64,000 nt of DNA from Chloroflexota bacterium (GTDB taxonomy: Bacteria > Chloroflexota > Anaerolineae > Aggregatilineales > UBA2796). Shown one piece after another: positions 27,353 to 36,107 of the stretch; the stretch's first letter is position 1, and every line of letters begins with the position of its first letter. Location of the stretch: assembly GCA_021325095.1 (NCBI GenBank), contig JAJPHV010000056.1:40041-104040 (forward strand). Direction: 5' to 3'. The notes beneath the pieces were generated by a model. It was not told where the DNA came from, searched no databases, and saw only the letters and a program-made list of their open reading frames with translations. Position numbers and translations under genes: made by a program.

Positions 27353-28570
27353 CTAATCGCCTGCCACTGCACCCGGCTCCGCCGCTGGCTTGCCGGGCAG
27401 CGCAGGCTGCGCGGTCAATGACTTCTCCGGGGATGGCCGCTGATAGGTGACGGTTTCCTCATAAACCGGGAAGTAGCGGGCGACCAGGCTGTAGACGGCA
27501 ACCAACCCTGCTGCCACGCCTACCATGACGGCCACTTCCATCCAATGCGGCATATACACCTGACCTGCAACGGGCTTGATGGCGAACCATGTCACGTCAA
27601 AGCGATTCAGGATGATACCCGCAATGAGTATCAGCGCGCCAAGCATGGACGCCACGCGGCTGTTACGCACCCGCTTGAAGGCGAACAGGCAGATCGGGAT
27701 CACGGCGCCGATGACGATTTCTGCCCAGAACAAAAGACTATACATGCCGCTCGAAAACAGCAAGTCGGTTTCGTCGGCGATGATCAGCTCGCCGAACTTC
27801 AGCACCAGATAGAAGGCCAGAATCCAGGGCAGGAACCAACCCAGTTTGGCGATGGTCTTGATCTTGAGGCTGCGCCCCAACAGCCAGTAGCTGATGGTAG
27901 CCCCGGCGATGACCAACGAGATGCCCGCCGCCAGGGAACTCACCAGGAAGAAGACCGGCAGCAGCATGGAATACCAGAGTGGATGCAAACGCGGTGACAT
28001 GATGACGAACAGCGTGCCGAGCGAGGACTGGTGCATGACTGATAGCGTGCCGCCCACAATAACAATCGGCACGGTAAATCGTTTGATGGCCGGCAGCAGC
28101 CATTTCCAGCGCGATTTTTCCAGCAGCACCGGGCTGACTTCGTAGATCAGGATCAGCGCGTAGGCCGCCAGGCACCAGCTTACGATGAGCAGTGCTGAAC
28201 TGAAATTGGGGCGCAGAAAGACGTTGTAAAAGTGATCCCAGCGCCCCAGGTCAAACAGCAGGATCACGAGCACAGAACCCTCGCCAAGCAGCCCGGCCAG
28301 GAGTGTCGGGCGCATGGCCGAGTGCAGGTCTTCAAACTGGAAGACGTAGACCAGGGTGGCGAGGGTGAACGCGCCTGCCGCCAGGGCCACCGTTGACAGG
28401 TCAAAGCTGATCCAGATGCCCCACGGGAAGGCTTTGCTCAGGTTGGTGGTCGCGCCCAGCCCCGCATACATACGGTAAGCACCAACGCTCAGGCCGAAAA
28501 GGGCAATGGCCGCCAGGACATAGATGAATTTCGGCAGGGTGCGCAGTTCATTGAACAGCTTGCTACGCAT
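27353..28570 (-). CDS. NrfD/PsrC-type quinone-interacting membrane subunit
   Basis: The ATG at 28570 follows GGGGAGGAG and lies 4 bases after the ferredoxin gene stop. The 405-residue protein has about 9-10 hydrophobic helices, with the NrfD start FPWGIWISFDLSTVALAAGAF and later WYSMLLPVFFLVSSLAAGIS. NrfD-like subunits exchange electrons with quinone in the membrane, next to an FeS subunit. The polar C-terminal tail is cytoplasmic or external, not resolved. Third member of the Mo-FeS-NrfD trio. Confidence 0.92.
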   Translation of the reverse strand: MRSKLFNELRTLPKFIYVLAAIALFGLSVGAYRMYAGLGATTNLSKAFPWGIWISFDLSTVALAAGAFTLATLVYVFQFEDLHSAMRPTLLAGLLGEGSVLVILLFDLGRWDHFYNVFLRPNFSSALLIVSWCLAAYALILIYEVSPVLLEKSRWKWLLPAIKRFTVPIVIVGGTLSVMHQSSLGTLFVIMSPRLHPLWYSMLLPVFFLVSSLAAGISLVIAGATISYWLLGRSLKIKTIAKLGWFLPWILAFYLVLKFGELIIADETDLLFSSGMYSLLFWAEIVIGAVIPICLFAFKRVRNSRVASMLGALILIAGIILNRFDVTWFAIKPVAGQVYMPHWMEVAVMVGVAAGLVAVYSLVARYFPVYEETVTYQRPSPEKSLTAQPALPGKPAAEPGAVAGD

Positions 28571-28574
28571 GGCT

Positions 28575-29348
28575 TTACTCCTCCCCGGTGGTTTGCTCGG
28601 CACGTTCTTTCTCGGCTTCTTCCTTCTGGTGTTTGATGGTCAGGTACGCCCCCGTCAGGCCGACCAGCATTGCGCCAGCGACCAGCGGCGTTCCCTCCGT
28701 GACCAGCCGGTTGGAGAAGGCGGGCGAGGTTGTGCCTGCGTCCGGGAAGCCAAGCTCCTCGAAGGGCACGGGCGAAATATACAGCGTGGCCGTGCCGCCA
28801 TTTTCCTGTTCGCCATAGACATGCGGCACGTATTTGTCAGGATGTTCATTGATGCGACGGTGCGCCTCGGCCAGCATGTCCTCGTACTTGCCGAACTGGA
28901 TGGCTCCGGTAGGACAGGTCGCCGCGCAGGCGGGCTGCTGGCCTTCCCCAAGCCGTGCAAAGCACATGTCGCACTTGATCACCTGCGGGAAACGCTGATT
29001 CCATTCGTAGTTGGGGACTTCAAAGGGACAGGCGTACATGCAGTATCGACAGCCGATACACGCATCCTTGTCGTACTTAACGATCCCCTCTTCGCTGCGT
29101 GTCAGCGCACCCACTGTGCAGGCCGAGACGCAGGAGGGATCAATGCAGTGCATACAGTGATAGGGGGCCGTGAAACGCTTGAGATTAGGAAACGTCCCGG
29201 TGATACCTGTTTCCTTGATCCAGATGCGCGTCACGTCCATTGGCACATTGTTCTCGACGCTGCACGCCACCATGCAGGATCGACAGTCGATGCACAGTGA
29301 GGCGTCAATCAAAAAGCCATAGCGGGGTGTGTTGCCACGTGTGCTCAT
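28575..29348 (-). CDS. Four-cluster [4Fe-4S] ferredoxin subunit with a C-terminal membrane helix
   Basis: This is a DmsB/PsrB/HybA-type electron-transfer subunit of 257 residues. Cysteine groups CIDCRSCMVAC, CMHCIDPSCVSAC, CIGCRYCMYACP and CDMCFARL...CAATCPTG account for four cubane clusters. Unusually, a C-terminal helix (about 220-245, LVAGAMLVGLTGAYLTI) is present, as in HybA-type proteins, and no TAT signal is seen. It would receive electrons from, or pass them to, the Mo subunit upstream and NrfD downstream. Confidence 0.93.
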   Translation of the reverse strand: MSTRGNTPRYGFLIDASLCIDCRSCMVACSVENNVPMDVTRIWIKETGITGTFPNLKRFTAPYHCMHCIDPSCVSACTVGALTRSEEGIVKYDKDACIGCRYCMYACPFEVPNYEWNQRFPQVIKCDMCFARLGEGQQPACAATCPTGAIQFGKYEDMLAEAHRRINEHPDKYVPHVYGEQENGGTATLYISPVPFEELGFPDAGTTSPAFSNRLVTEGTPLVAGAMLVGLTGAYLTIKHQKEEAEKERAEQTTGEE

Positions 29349-29352
29349 CTTG

Positions 29353-31527
29353 TTACGCCTTCCTTACGGTGACAAACGTCTGCGTCAGGGCCTGGCCGCC
29401 GCTGACCGGGTCGGCGTAGGTGACGTGCAAAACCGAGGAACTGGCCCCTCTGCCAAAGGCAGTGGTCAGCCCTTTGGAGAGGTGTCCATAGCCAGGCGTC
29501 AGGTAAACGCAATCCTGCCGGATGCCGGGCGTGACCCGCACACGGGTATGCACCTTCCCAACCTGGCTGGCGACTTCCACCCAATCGCCGTCGGCAATGC
29601 CCCGATCTGCCGCCACCTTGTCGTTCAGCCACAGCCGGGGTTCATCCGCATACTTGTGCAGAAGCTGGTTGTTCTGTGTGCCAAACTGAGTGGACTGCGC
29701 CACCTTGCCTGTCAGCAGATAGAACTGGCCTTGCGGCGGCTCCGGCGGTTCGATCCAGGTTGGGACGGCGGGGAAACCCACCTTCGCCAGGGTGGACGAT
29801 TGCAATTCGATCTTGCCGCTCGGTGTGTTCCAGCTATATTCCGGCGCAGCCTTTCCTTCGGGCAGTTGGGCGTAGCCTTTGGCCTTCACGTCTTGTAGGC
29901 TGATGCCGAGGGGTGCTAACTGCTGGCGCAGATAGTCTTCCTCGTCCTGGTACTGGAAGTAGTCCTTCAGGCCCAGCCGCTCGCCCAACTGCTTGTAGAT
30001 CCACAGCGCTGACCTCGCATCGCCCTGCGGGTCGATCACCGGCTGGCGCAAAAAGACCTTGTCGCCCACCGGGTTGAGCGGGTCATAGCGTTCCAGGTAC
30101 GACGCTTCGGGCAGTACCACGTCCGAGAACCACGCCGTATCGTTGAGCAGGATGTCCACTGTGACGATGAAGTCCATTTTCTGGAAGGCTTCGAGCGTTT
30201 TGGTGCGGTCGGGCAGCGACATGACCGGGTTCTGGCGGGCAATGAACCAGCCGTGCGCCTGGTATGGCTGGCCGGTCAGGATGTTGTCGCGCAGTTCCTG
30301 GAAGACGCCGATTTTGAGCGGCACCACCGGGAACTTGGACGGAACGCCGTCCAGCCGGACCGCTGAGGCACGCGGGTAAGGTGGCTGCGGCGGCTTGCCC
30401 AGGGCACTGCTTGATTCGCCTCCGCTGGCACGTAGCACGACATTCCAGTTTCCGATCAGGGCGTTCAGGATGGTGATAGCGCGCTGCGTCTGGAAGGAGT
30501 TGACGAAGTTCGAGGTGCGCCAGCCGTTGTGGGCCAGCGCGTGCGGCGCGGCAGCGGCGAACTCGTGGGCAATGCGCCGGATGGTTTCGGCGGGAATCTC
30601 GGTGATGGGCGCGGCCCATTCGGGTGTGTAAGGCTGGACTTCCTTCGCCAGCGCCTCAAAGCCGACGGTGTAGTTCTCCACGAAGCTGCGGTTGTAGAGG
30701 TTCTCGCCAATGATCACGTTGAGCAGCGCCAGGTGAAAGGCCAGGTCGGTTCCGGGTTTGATGGGCAGCCATTCCGAGGCTTTGGCAGCAGTCTTGGTGA
30801 AGCGTGGATCAAGATAGACGACCTTGACACCGCGCGCAATCGCCGCGCTCAGAGCCGAGGTTTCGGAGGTAGAGATCGCCTCCATCAGGTTGCGCCCGGT
30901 CAGGATGATGTATTTGAGCTGGTCGTCGTAGATGCGTTCCGGCTCTTCCATGCCATAGGTCATCAGGTTGGCGACGATCATGGCGTTGAAGCACAGACTG
31001 CGCTGCGTGCCGTAGTTGGGCGAGCCGAAGGCGTAGAGCAGGTTCTCAAACTGCACCTGGCTCAGGTTGTGTGTGGACGAAAAGATCATGGCCTCCGGCC
31101 CGTACTTGGCTTTGATGTCCAGCATCTTGCTGGCGGTGAAGTCCAGCGCTTCGGCCCAGGTCGCCTTGCGGAACCTGCCCTCACCGCGTTTCCCGACCCG
31201 AATGAGCGGAGTCAGCACCCGGTCAGGATCGTAGGTGTTCATCAGCCCCGACTGGCCGCGCACGCACAGATGGCCTTTGGAGTGTGGATGGTCGGGGTTG
31301 CCGTCCAGCTTGACGACCCGGCCATTCCGCACTTTGGCGATCAAGCCGCAACGCCAGACGCACATCTCGCACATGCTGGGGATATAGCCGTTGCCTTTTG
31401 TGTTCAATAGCCCGGCATTTGTGGCGGCCTGGGCCACTGCGGGCGGGACGAACTGCCCGACCACCAGCGCCCCGGCACTGACCGCGCCCAGTTTTAGAAA
31501 GCTTCGCCGTGATAAAGTTCCGCTCAT
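29353..31527 (-). CDS. TAT-exported molybdopterin oxidoreductase, polysulfide/thiosulfate reductase type
   Basis: The 724-residue catalytic subunit opens with a twin-arginine signal (SRRSFLKLGAVSAGALVVG). The [4Fe-4S] site is CEMCVWRCGL...CVRGQSGL. A cysteine lies at the usual Mo-ligand place (RSLCFNAMIV), typical for PsrA/PhsA/arsenate-type members rather than serine (DMSO reductase). The final domain (VRVTPGIRQDCVYLTPGYGH) closes the pterin site. Length fits the polysulfide/thiosulfate/tetrathionate reductase group. Substrate is inferred from the YeeE and ArsR genes in the same operon; arsenate or other oxyanions are alternatives. Faces the exterior. Confidence 0.93.
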   Translation of the reverse strand: MSGTLSRRSFLKLGAVSAGALVVGQFVPPAVAQAATNAGLLNTKGNGYIPSMCEMCVWRCGLIAKVRNGRVVKLDGNPDHPHSKGHLCVRGQSGLMNTYDPDRVLTPLIRVGKRGEGRFRKATWAEALDFTASKMLDIKAKYGPEAMIFSSTHNLSQVQFENLLYAFGSPNYGTQRSLCFNAMIVANLMTYGMEEPERIYDDQLKYIILTGRNLMEAISTSETSALSAAIARGVKVVYLDPRFTKTAAKASEWLPIKPGTDLAFHLALLNVIIGENLYNRSFVENYTVGFEALAKEVQPYTPEWAAPITEIPAETIRRIAHEFAAAAPHALAHNGWRTSNFVNSFQTQRAITILNALIGNWNVVLRASGGESSSALGKPPQPPYPRASAVRLDGVPSKFPVVPLKIGVFQELRDNILTGQPYQAHGWFIARQNPVMSLPDRTKTLEAFQKMDFIVTVDILLNDTAWFSDVVLPEASYLERYDPLNPVGDKVFLRQPVIDPQGDARSALWIYKQLGERLGLKDYFQYQDEEDYLRQQLAPLGISLQDVKAKGYAQLPEGKAAPEYSWNTPSGKIELQSSTLAKVGFPAVPTWIEPPEPPQGQFYLLTGKVAQSTQFGTQNNQLLHKYADEPRLWLNDKVAADRGIADGDWVEVASQVGKVHTRVRVTPGIRQDCVYLTPGYGHLSKGLTTAFGRGASSSVLHVTYADPVSGGQALTQTFVTVRKA

Positions 31528-31550
31528 CGGAATTCTCCCATGTTCAGCGG

Positions 31551-32102
31551 TCAGGCCCTTTCCTTGCGCTGCAAATGTGCACGGTCAATCAGATAGAAGA
31601 GCAGCCCGGACATCAGGGCGAACAGCAGGATAGTCAGATATGGGCTGAGGTTCCACAGGTCGGGGATGACCACGTTGCCCACATTGGCGATGGCTGAAAT
31701 GGCCGGGTAAACCTGCTGGTAGGTCAGGCCGTAGATGCCTGCGCCAACCAGGAAGCCCAGCAGCCCGGGGATCAGATAGTCGAGTTTGCCCTCGCCGCTG
31801 CCCGCCACGCACGTGCCGGGGCAGTAGCCACTCAGCGCCATGCCCACGCCGAAGATCAGCCCGCCGACGATGTTGCCGACGATGTACGTGGCGGGGACGT
31901 TGGGGAAGCTCACCAGCCCCAGGCCGCGCAGGATGTATAGGCCCGTCATGGAGACCACCAGCGCGGTCATCATAAACTTCAGCACGGCCATGTCGGTGAA
32001 GCGGAAAACGTTGACGATCTTGTGGTACTTGGTCAACCCGGCCTTGTTCAGCGCAAAGCCGAAGCCAATGCCCAGGATCAGCGCAATCACGTAGTTAGCC
32101 AT
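31551..32102 (-). CDS. YeeE/YedE-family half-size sulfur transporter
   Basis: The ATG at 32102 follows GGAGAT. The 183-residue protein has about five hydrophobic helices and the conserved cysteine motif SGYCPGTCVAGSGEGKLD. YeeE/YedE (DUF395, TsuA-type) proteins bring thiosulfate or related sulfur species across the membrane through cysteine relay sites. This is the half-size form and pairs with the adjacent gene, from which it is 2 bases away. Confidence 0.9.
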   Translation of the reverse strand: MANYVIALILGIGFGFALNKAGLTKYHKIVNVFRFTDMAVLKFMMTALVVSMTGLYILRGLGLVSFPNVPATYIVGNIVGGLIFGVGMALSGYCPGTCVAGSGEGKLDYLIPGLLGFLVGAGIYGLTYQQVYPAISAIANVGNVVIPDLWNLSPYLTILLFALMSGLLFYLIDRAHLQRKERA

Positions 32103-32104
32103 TT

Positions 32105-32656
32105 TTAGTATCTCCGCCGATAAATCACGACTGCGGTCAGAATGCCGGATGCGAACATCCCGGCGATGAACAGGAAGGCCGACGGCGCCAGCAGCATCCC
32201 GCCGGAGATCGCCAGACCGCTGGTGCAGCCGCCGGCGATGCCCGCCGCGTATTCGAGGATGATCGCGCCCACGAAGGCCAGCACCCAGCGCTTCCAGACC
32301 TGCGGCCCGAAGATGCGCTTCCACTGTTCGTCGCTGTTGGCGGCGTCCTTTTTGCCCCATTTCAAGGTTCGGCTGGTGGCCGCGCCGAGCATCCCGCCGA
32401 AGAAAACGCCAACCAGCAGGACGACGTTCCACGTGATCTGGGGCGGCATGACGTAGTTGAAATACATGTTGTCAAACAGCTTCGGCGCGATGGATTTGCC
32501 GATCCAGCCGGCCAGATTTTCAAATGCGCCGGATGCTCCCAAAGTGGAGTGGCTCAACCAGACGGCCAGGATGCCCACGATGCCGAGCAGGATGCCCGCC
32601 ACGTAGGGCGACCAGGTTTCCTTGCGGATGTAATTCATCATGCGTGCCATTGTCAT
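32105..32656 (-). CDS. YeeE/YedE-family half-size sulfur transporter, second subunit
   Basis: The 183-residue protein carries several hydrophobic helices (SPYVAGILLGIVGILAVWL, WNVVLLVGVFFGGMLGAA, LAFVGAIILEYAAGIAGG) and the family motif GGCTSGLAISGGML. The two half-size genes are next to each other and probably form a heterodimer equal to one full YeeE. They lie ahead of the Mo-oxidoreductase gene, which supports substrate uptake for it, or removal of its product. Confidence 0.9.
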   Translation of the reverse strand: MTMARMMNYIRKETWSPYVAGILLGIVGILAVWLSHSTLGASGAFENLAGWIGKSIAPKLFDNMYFNYVMPPQITWNVVLLVGVFFGGMLGAATSRTLKWGKKDAANSDEQWKRIFGPQVWKRWVLAFVGAIILEYAAGIAGGCTSGLAISGGMLLAPSAFLFIAGMFASGILTAVVIYRRRY

Positions 32657-32665
32657 TGCTCCTGC

Positions 32666-33583
32666 TTACTCTTCGGATGGCTCGTCGGAAACGAGCTTAT
32701 CAATCACGTCCAGCACTTTATCGGTCTTCCTGGGGTGCGCCAGGATATTTCGCAGGGAGCGGCGGCTCTGCGGCTTCAGGTTGACGAGGGCCGGCAGCAT
32801 CTCCACCACCTCGACCGGGTATTCGCCATCGACTTTGCGGGTCGCGCTCGCTGCCGCCCTGATCCGGATTTCGTTGAAGATGACAAACCCGCCACCGACT
32901 ACCACAACCAGCCCGATCAGGGCGATCAGGATGATGTTGCCCCAGTTGACCGGGCGCTGGCCGAGCACGATTTCGTTGTAGCGCTGGACATAATCCACCA
33001 CGTTCGGGTCGTCAACCACGATCTGTTTGTCGTCCAGTGCGGCTGAAACTGGCCCACCCGCGACTTGCGCGCTGATCGTTGGTTGCGCGGCGGGCGGCAC
33101 GGTGGGCTGCACAATAGGCTGCACGGTGGCTGTCCCGCTGCCCTGAGCAGGGCCTTGAGCCGGCGCAGTGGTCGGTGCAGCCGAGTTTTGAGTGTCACCG
33201 CCGGCTGGCTTCTTGAGGAGCACGGCGTAAACCTGGACGCGCTCGTTCAGGTCATTGGTGTGGCAGCTCTGGCAGGCTGCTTTGGGGTCAGAGAGCGGCG
33301 GAACCAGGCCGTTGTGGGCCTCCTCTTTCAGTGTGGCCTGCGGGTTGCCAGCATGGCAAAACGCGCAGAAATCGCCGAAAGCGTGCGATTTGTGCCAGTT
33401 CGTGCCATCCGTATTGACCGGGTCTTTGGCTTCTACTTCGTGGCAGGTCTTGCACGAGGACGCCGACGTGCCGCATTGGGCAGACGCGGGCTGGACAGTG
33501 ATCAGGGAAATAAATACGGCTGAAACAGAAATGAGCAGGATAGGGGCGAGAATAAACCAGATAACCGGTCTTGGTTGTTTCAT
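32666..33583 (-). CDS. Triheme c-type cytochrome with central membrane helix
   Basis: The 305-residue protein has a signal segment (residues 8-35, cleaved around QPASA), three haem sites (CKTCH at 44, CAFCH at 73, CQSCH at 104), a Pro/Thr/Gln-rich linker (about 130-175), one transmembrane helix (about 218-238, IILIALIGLVVVVGGGFVIF) and a soluble C-terminal end rich in basic residues. The haem part should be outside and the tail inside. It is the first structural gene of the operon. The architecture is unusual among cytochromes. Confidence 0.85.
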   Translation of the reverse strand: MKQPRPVIWFILAPILLISVSAVFISLITVQPASAQCGTSASSCKTCHEVEAKDPVNTDGTNWHKSHAFGDFCAFCHAGNPQATLKEEAHNGLVPPLSDPKAACQSCHTNDLNERVQVYAVLLKKPAGGDTQNSAAPTTAPAQGPAQGSGTATVQPIVQPTVPPAAQPTISAQVAGGPVSAALDDKQIVVDDPNVVDYVQRYNEIVLGQRPVNWGNIILIALIGLVVVVGGGFVIFNEIRIRAAASATRKVDGEYPVEVVEMLPALVNLKPQSRRSLRNILAHPRKTDKVLDVIDKLVSDEPSEE

Positions 33584-33612
33584 CGGCGTGCTCCTTGAAC
33601 TGACGCGGCCTG

Positions 33613-33945
33613 TTATGAGGCGCTGTCCACAAGTTTGGCTTGCTTCATGACACGATCCCGCAGGATGCCCCGCATGAGGTCCAGGGCCTGGATGATGCGC
33701 TTGTCGGCGAGGGAATAGGAGATGGTATTGGCTTGTCGTGTGGTCTCAACCAGCGAACGCTCCCGCAGAATCTTGAGATGACGCGATACCGTCGGCTGAG
33801 GAAGGTCAAGCGCGCTGGCGATGTCGTTCACGATCAGCGGCGCTTCGGCTAACAGATACAGAATCATGATGCGTTTCGGATCGGACAGCGCCTCGCACAC
33901 CCTGTCATGTAGCATTTCAAGTTCCTGCACAAGTTGTGGATCCAT
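33613..33945 (-). CDS. ArsR-family repressor of the sulfur operon
   Basis: The ATG at 33945 follows GAGGGACGGGCG and gives 110 residues. The winged helix is typical of ArsR/SmtB (LSDPKRIMILYLLAEAP, IVNDIASALDLPQPTVSRHLKILRE). Only one cysteine is present (VCEALSD, residue 17), unlike the two-cysteine sulfide sensors SqrR/BigR. It is first in the operon and its leader contains a dyad. It probably represses the operon and lifts in response to a sulfur or metalloid signal. Confidence 0.9.
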   Translation of the reverse strand: MDPQLVQELEMLHDRVCEALSDPKRIMILYLLAEAPLIVNDIASALDLPQPTVSRHLKILRERSLVETTRQANTISYSLADKRIIQALDLMRGILRDRVMKQAKLVDSAS

Positions 33946-33970
33946 CGCCCGTCCCTCGTCGTTTGTTCTA

Positions 33971-33990
33971 ATATTCACATTATCGAATAA
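33971..33990. promoter_or_regulatory. Candidate ArsR operator
   Basis: ATATTC (33971-33976) and GAATAA (33985-33990) form an imperfect dyad with 8 bases between, nested with ATTAT-CGA-ATAAT. It lies 25-45 bases before the ArsR start in an AT-rich divergent promoter region and looks like the ATTC-N-GAAT elements bound by ArsR proteins. Binding is inferred. Confidence 0.5.
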
Positions 33991-34174
33991 TCGGATAAAC
34001 AATTGTTGTGACAAATGGCACAAATTCCTGATGACCTTTGTCAAAGGGATTCGGCATCGGCCCGTTTGAGCGAGTTCTGTAACAAAAACCGACCCCGCCA
34101 GACTATTCGACAAGAGTCGCCGAAGCACCAAGCTTGGTGGTCTTCACTGACCGGCGGAACAGGAGTTGCCAGAA

Positions 34175-34480
34175 ATGCTCAGGTCTCAAGAAATGATGAG
34201 GGGAAAAGTGGCTGCCATTATTGCCCTGCTCGATCAGGCGGGAGCCGCACATGGCAAATACGAAACCGAAGTGCTGAACGGTGTTTACGATCAGGAGTGG
34301 CACATCTGGTATGCTCAATGGGCAGTGGAGCACGGCCTCAACACTCTCCTGACGAAGCCGATTGATGCCGAACGTCTCAGTACGATCCTGTACAGCGTGA
34401 ACGAACAGCACAGGCAGACAGATCGCCGCCAGTCGTGGGCAGAATTCACTGCCGAACGTCTGGCCGTCTTGCCCGCCTGA
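34175..34480 (+). CDS. Small unknown protein divergent to the sulfur operon
   Basis: The ATG at 34175 follows AGGAG by 9 bases; 101 residues. The product is soluble and mixed-charge with aromatic motifs (YDQEWHIWYAQWAVEHGLN). Not recognised. It is 22 bases ahead of the DUF5996-like gene and shares the divergent promoter region with arsR. Confidence 0.65.
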   Translation: MLRSQEMMRGKVAAIIALLDQAGAAHGKYETEVLNGVYDQEWHIWYAQWAVEHGLNTLLTKPIDAERLSTILYSVNEQHRQTDRRQSWAEFTAERLAVLPA

Positions 34481-34502
34481 CCTGGAAAGGAGCAATTGCC
34501 CG

Positions 34503-35366
34503 ATGTCGCTGCCATCACTCGCCAATTGGGGAACGACTGCACACAACCTGCATAAAGCAGCGCGGGTGCTTGGTGTCCTTCGTATGGTGCGTTTGCCGCA
34601 TGTGCCCAATTACCTCGAAATGGCGCTCAAGATCAGGCCCGAAGGACTGTCTACCGACGTGCTGCCGGGTGGCAGCGAGGTGCTCCTCGACTTTCGACGG
34701 GCCAGCCTATCGGCCTTTGCCCAGGGTGTCCAGATTGCCTCCATCCCGCTGGCGGGGCAGAACCAGACGTCGCTGCTCAAAGCACTTTTGAGCACGCTGA
34801 AAAGTGGCGAACTGGCCGGTATTCTGAAAGACGTGGACGAGGATGCCCTGATCGATAGATTCTTATCGGCGGCTTCGGCTGCCGGGCACGATCTGTCCTC
34901 CCCGGAGAACCAGATTTCGGGGAGCGAACCGCTCGACATAGACCAGCGGCTTTCCCAGGATTACGGTCAGGCGTTGTACCGCATCTTTACAGGCGTGGCC
35001 CGCTTCCGGGCGCACCTGAACGGCCCGCAGACTCCGGTGGTGGTCTGGCCGGGGCACTTTGACCTGTCGTTTCTGTGGTTCGCCACCGAACGCGCCGAGG
35101 AAAGCGCGCCGCACATGAATTTCGGCTTTGCGCCTTACGGCGGCGGTATCGACGATCCCTATCTGTACGCCTATGCTTATCCCATGCCGCCTGCGCAGGG
35201 CAACACCACACTCCCCGATGTGCCTGCGCCTGCCTACTGGCACACGCAGGGCTGGACAGGAGTCGTGCTGCCCTACTCGTCCATTGCCGCTGCCAGTGAT
35301 CCCGAAGGCTACGTCGAGCAGATGTGCGAACGTATCTTCCGGGCGCTGCGCCCGCTGCTTGGCTGA
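34503..35366 (+). CDS. DUF5996-like protein
   Basis: This 287-residue soluble protein has segments like those of DUF5996 (NWGTTAHNLHKAARVLGVLRMVRLP at the start, then PVVVWPGHFDLSFLWFA and GFAPYGGGIDDPYLYAYAYP). The function of this family is not known. It is a singleton between small genes, with core-like codon use. Confidence 0.7.
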   Translation: MSLPSLANWGTTAHNLHKAARVLGVLRMVRLPHVPNYLEMALKIRPEGLSTDVLPGGSEVLLDFRRASLSAFAQGVQIASIPLAGQNQTSLLKALLSTLKSGELAGILKDVDEDALIDRFLSAASAAGHDLSSPENQISGSEPLDIDQRLSQDYGQALYRIFTGVARFRAHLNGPQTPVVVWPGHFDLSFLWFATERAEESAPHMNFGFAPYGGGIDDPYLYAYAYPMPPAQGNTTLPDVPAPAYWHTQGWTGVVLPYSSIAAASDPEGYVEQMCERIFRALRPLLG

Positions 35367-35396
35367 TCCGTCGCTTGCCAAAGGCAGGGTACTTCG

Positions 35397-35927
35397 ATGA
35401 TGAATGTCGAAACGGTGGCGCGTACCATCCAATTGATTCTCGCTCCGGTGGTCATGGTAACGGCCTGCGCCATTCTGCTGGGGAGTTTGCAAACGCGCTA
35501 CGGGGTGATCAATGACCGGCTGCGTGTGATGGCCCACGAGCGGCTCGAATTGCTGATGCAAAGCCGCACGGCGCCGGACACAGCGGGGGCGGGAGACCCG
35601 TTTACGGATGAGCGCTTGAATCAGATCGATGCGCAGTTACCGATGCTCCTCACTCACCATACGCTGTGCCACCATGCCGTCCTGGTCGTTTATTGTTCCA
35701 TCGCGGTTTTCCTGGCGGATATGTTTGTGATCGCGCTCGGCTCGCTGATCAGGAGCGATCTGCTTACCACGCTGATCTTGCTGCTGTTCCTGGCGGGTAT
35801 CGGTCTGGTGCTGGTGGGCACGGCCTTTGTAGCGCTGGAGGTCAGCACCTCGCATCGAGCACTGCACTATGAAGTGCTGCGGGTGAAGAACCTGACCATT
35901 GGGACCTGGCGGGCCAAAATGTCCTGA
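35397..35927 (+). CDS. DUF2721-family membrane protein
   Basis: The 176-residue protein has three hydrophobic helices: the first at about 10-30 (IQLILAPVVMVTACAILLGSL), then a charged cytoplasmic part, then two near 93-115 and 120-145. The family hallmark NDRLRVMAHE is present. Role unknown. It lies 30 bases after the DUF5996-like gene, with a Shine-Dalgarno AAAGGCAGGG. Confidence 0.75.
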   Translation: MMNVETVARTIQLILAPVVMVTACAILLGSLQTRYGVINDRLRVMAHERLELLMQSRTAPDTAGAGDPFTDERLNQIDAQLPMLLTHHTLCHHAVLVVYCSIAVFLADMFVIALGSLIRSDLLTTLILLLFLAGIGLVLVGTAFVALEVSTSHRALHYEVLRVKNLTIGTWRAKMS

Positions 35928-36107
35928 GATTCGCCCGGTGGGAGCGCGGATCGGATCGGGAAACACAACCCCATTGCCTCAGCGCATCTGACTCAATGCG
36001 GACATTGGTTCACAGCGGGTAAAATTGCTGGCAGGTAAGAATTGGCGGGGCCGCACCTTCTGTTTCTTACGACACTTTTCCCGCTGATTATTCGGAACGA
36101 GTGCTTC

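Noticed and set aside
31551..32432. Longer 293-codon start for the first YeeE gene
   Set aside because: The first 110 codons overlap the other YeeE gene in another frame and are arginine-rich shadow sequence; the ATG at 32102 has a ribosome-binding site.
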